This document shows, one piece after another, positions 62,907 through 64,000 of a stretch of DNA of 64,000 nucleotides. Source of the DNA: Rhodanobacter sp. B04 (GTDB lineage Bacteria; Pseudomonadota; Gammaproteobacteria; Xanthomonadales; Rhodanobacteraceae); the NCBI RefSeq assembly GCF_002001125.1, contig NZ_MUNV01000011.1, forward strand, positions 284,125 through 348,124. Direction: 5' to 3'. The notes under the pieces are model-generated. The model was not told the DNA's origin. It was given only the letters and a program-made list of their open reading frames with translations, and ran no database searches. Every line of letters begins with the position of its first letter. The first letter of the stretch is position 1. A program made the translations under genes and the position numbers.

Positions 62907-63914
62907 ATGGACCCGATAGATACCAGCACAGCCATTGCAGCTCGGCAAAGAGCGGAAGCTTCCGCGGAGGAGCGGCGGCTGCGCCTGGTGATCGAGGCTG
63001 CGCCCAATGCGATGGTCATGGTGGATCGACACGGAACCATCATCCTGGTCAACACGCAAACCGAAAGGCTGTTTGGCTATTCGCGCGCCGAGTTGCTCGG
63101 CCAGACCGTGGAAATGTTGGTGCCCCAGCGCTTTCGCGCCAACCATGCAGGTTATCGAGACAGCTTCTTCGCTCATCCGGATGCCCGCTCCATGGGGGCC
63201 GGTCGCGACCTCCATGGCCTGCGCAAGGATGGCGGTGAAGTGCCGATCGAGATCGGCCTCAATCCATTGCAGATGCCCGAAGGCGACTGCGTGCTGGCCT
63301 CGATCATCGACATCACCGAACGCCTCAATGCCGACAAGCTCTTTCGCGCGGCACAAGCGGACAGGCTACGGCAATCGATTCTCGACAGCCTGCCATTCAG
63401 CACGATCGCCACCGATGTCGACGGACTCATCCTCAGCGCGAATCCGGCAGCCGCGCGCCTGCTTGGATATGAACGGCGGGAACTGGTCGGACACCCCATC
63501 CTTATGCTGCACGACGCAGGCGAGCTCGAGCGCCGCGCGATTGAGCTGTCCCAGCAAGGCGGCGGTGTCATGCCACCCGACTTTCAGGCCATTGTCGCAT
63601 CGGGTAGCCTGGGCACGGTCGACGAGCGCGAGTGGACCTATCTCTGCAAAGGCGGTGCGCGGCTTCCGGTCAACATCGCCATCACCACGCTGCGCGACGA
63701 TGCCGGCAAGGTAAACGGCTTCCTCGCGGTGGCCTATGACATTACCGCGCGCATGCGCGCCGAGGCGTCTATCCGCCACATGGCGCATCACGACGCACTC
63801 ACCGGATTGCCCAATCGTGTCCTGTTGCTGGACCGCCTGGAAATGGCTATCCACCTGGCGGAGCGTCACAAGACTGTTGAGTTCCATCCAAAACTGAGCC
63901 ACTTCGCCGGGTGA
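62907..63914 (+). pseudogene. PAS-PAS-GGDEF protein cut by an IS21-like insertion
   Basis: The remnant of a diguanylate cyclase. Two PAS domains are intact (about residues 15-130 and 140-275: EAAPNAMVMVDRHGTIIL, and later LSFSTIATDVDGLIL-type), then the GGDEF domain begins HMAHHDALTGLPNRVLLLDR and is lost after AERHK at the IS edge (about 63874). The last 13 codons come from the insertion. Its PAS resembles that of the kinase at 29787. If an upstream start is used, it could begin at 62880 (GTG). c-di-GMP synthesis is abolished unless the rest lies beyond the window. Confidence 0.8.
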
Positions 63915-64000
63915 TTTTCGTCGAAATTTGAGCCACCTCCTACCACCCTCCGCTCACAGCACGAGCGGGAGCAACAGGAGTGATCGACGTGGCCCTATTG
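63875..64000 (+). mobile_element. IS21-like insertion sequence, left end (continues past the window)
   Basis: The GGDEF gene stops matching at 63874, after which the DNA has TGTTGAGTTCCATCC, a TG end, two TGAGCCAC repeats (63895-63902 and 63929-63936) and then a start that codes for IDVALL, as in IstA of IS21-family elements. The repeats inside the end are typical of this family. The direct target repeat cannot be seen. Confidence 0.75.
63980..64000 (+). CDS. istA: IstA-type transposase, first codons
   Basis: GTG at 63980 (or 63989) behind AGGAG opens a frame IDVALL, which matches the start of IS21-family IstA (MIDV..). Only seven codons are in the window, so the call relies on context. Confidence 0.45.

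Overview
The window is GC-rich, densely coded gammaproteobacterial DNA, most likely chromosomal and from the Rhodanobacteraceae/Xanthomonadaceae (Rhodanobacter or Dyella-like). The evidence is the gene order rpfE-recJ-...-prfB-...-lysS and smc-zipA, which I recall as typical of Xanthomonas relatives, and the family-level look of the proteins. No 16S, integrase or plasmid gene is present, so the genus is an inference.

Part 1 (about 1-22.35 kb) is housekeeping. It holds a DUF4105 protein fragment, tRNA-Leu(TAA), a TraB-family protein, the agmatine-to-putrescine pair aguA-aguB, an ABC-F ATPase, an RpfE-type protein, recJ, asnB, prfB with its programmed +1 frameshift, lysS, an acyltransferase, YciI and BolA proteins, smc and zipA. 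In front of asnB is what looks like a complete transcription attenuator: a 40-codon leader peptide with eight clustered Asn codons, followed by competing antiterminator and terminator hairpins.

Part 2 (about 22.35-61.5 kb) is a low-oxygen/dormancy-type cluster resembling the low-oxygen-activated (lxa) locus described in Burkholderia cenocepacia. It contains six universal stress proteins, a GNAT acetyltransferase, a CBS protein, a Crp/Fnr regulator, a sensor kinase/response regulator pair, a DevBCA/MacAB-like exporter, polyhydroxybutyrate genes (phaC, phasin, phaB), hemN, a MaoC-phosphate acetyltransferase fusion with ackA, a Cyc2-like cytochrome-porin divergent from a HiPIP, phosphoketolase, SDR and nitroreductase, a BON protein, an AMP/thymidine phosphorylase-prs-beta-CASP nuclease operon, an alcohol dehydrogenase, ChrA and an Old Yellow Enzyme. 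Seventeen FNR-type boxes (TTGAY-N4-RTCAA and one weaker variant) lie almost exclusively in the intergenic gaps, usually 45-120 bp from a start codon. The local Crp/Fnr protein keeps the FNR recognition-helix residues but has no N-terminal cysteine cluster. Taken together the genes suggest survival without oxygen: carbon stored as PHB, ATP made from acetyl-phosphate (phosphoketolase plus AckA, possibly fed by ribose from RNA or nucleotides), oxygen-independent haem synthesis and redox disposal.

Part 3 (61.5-64 kb) has a PilU/PilT-like ATPase and a PAS-PAS-GGDEF gene cut by an IS21-like element whose left end and first transposase codons close the window.
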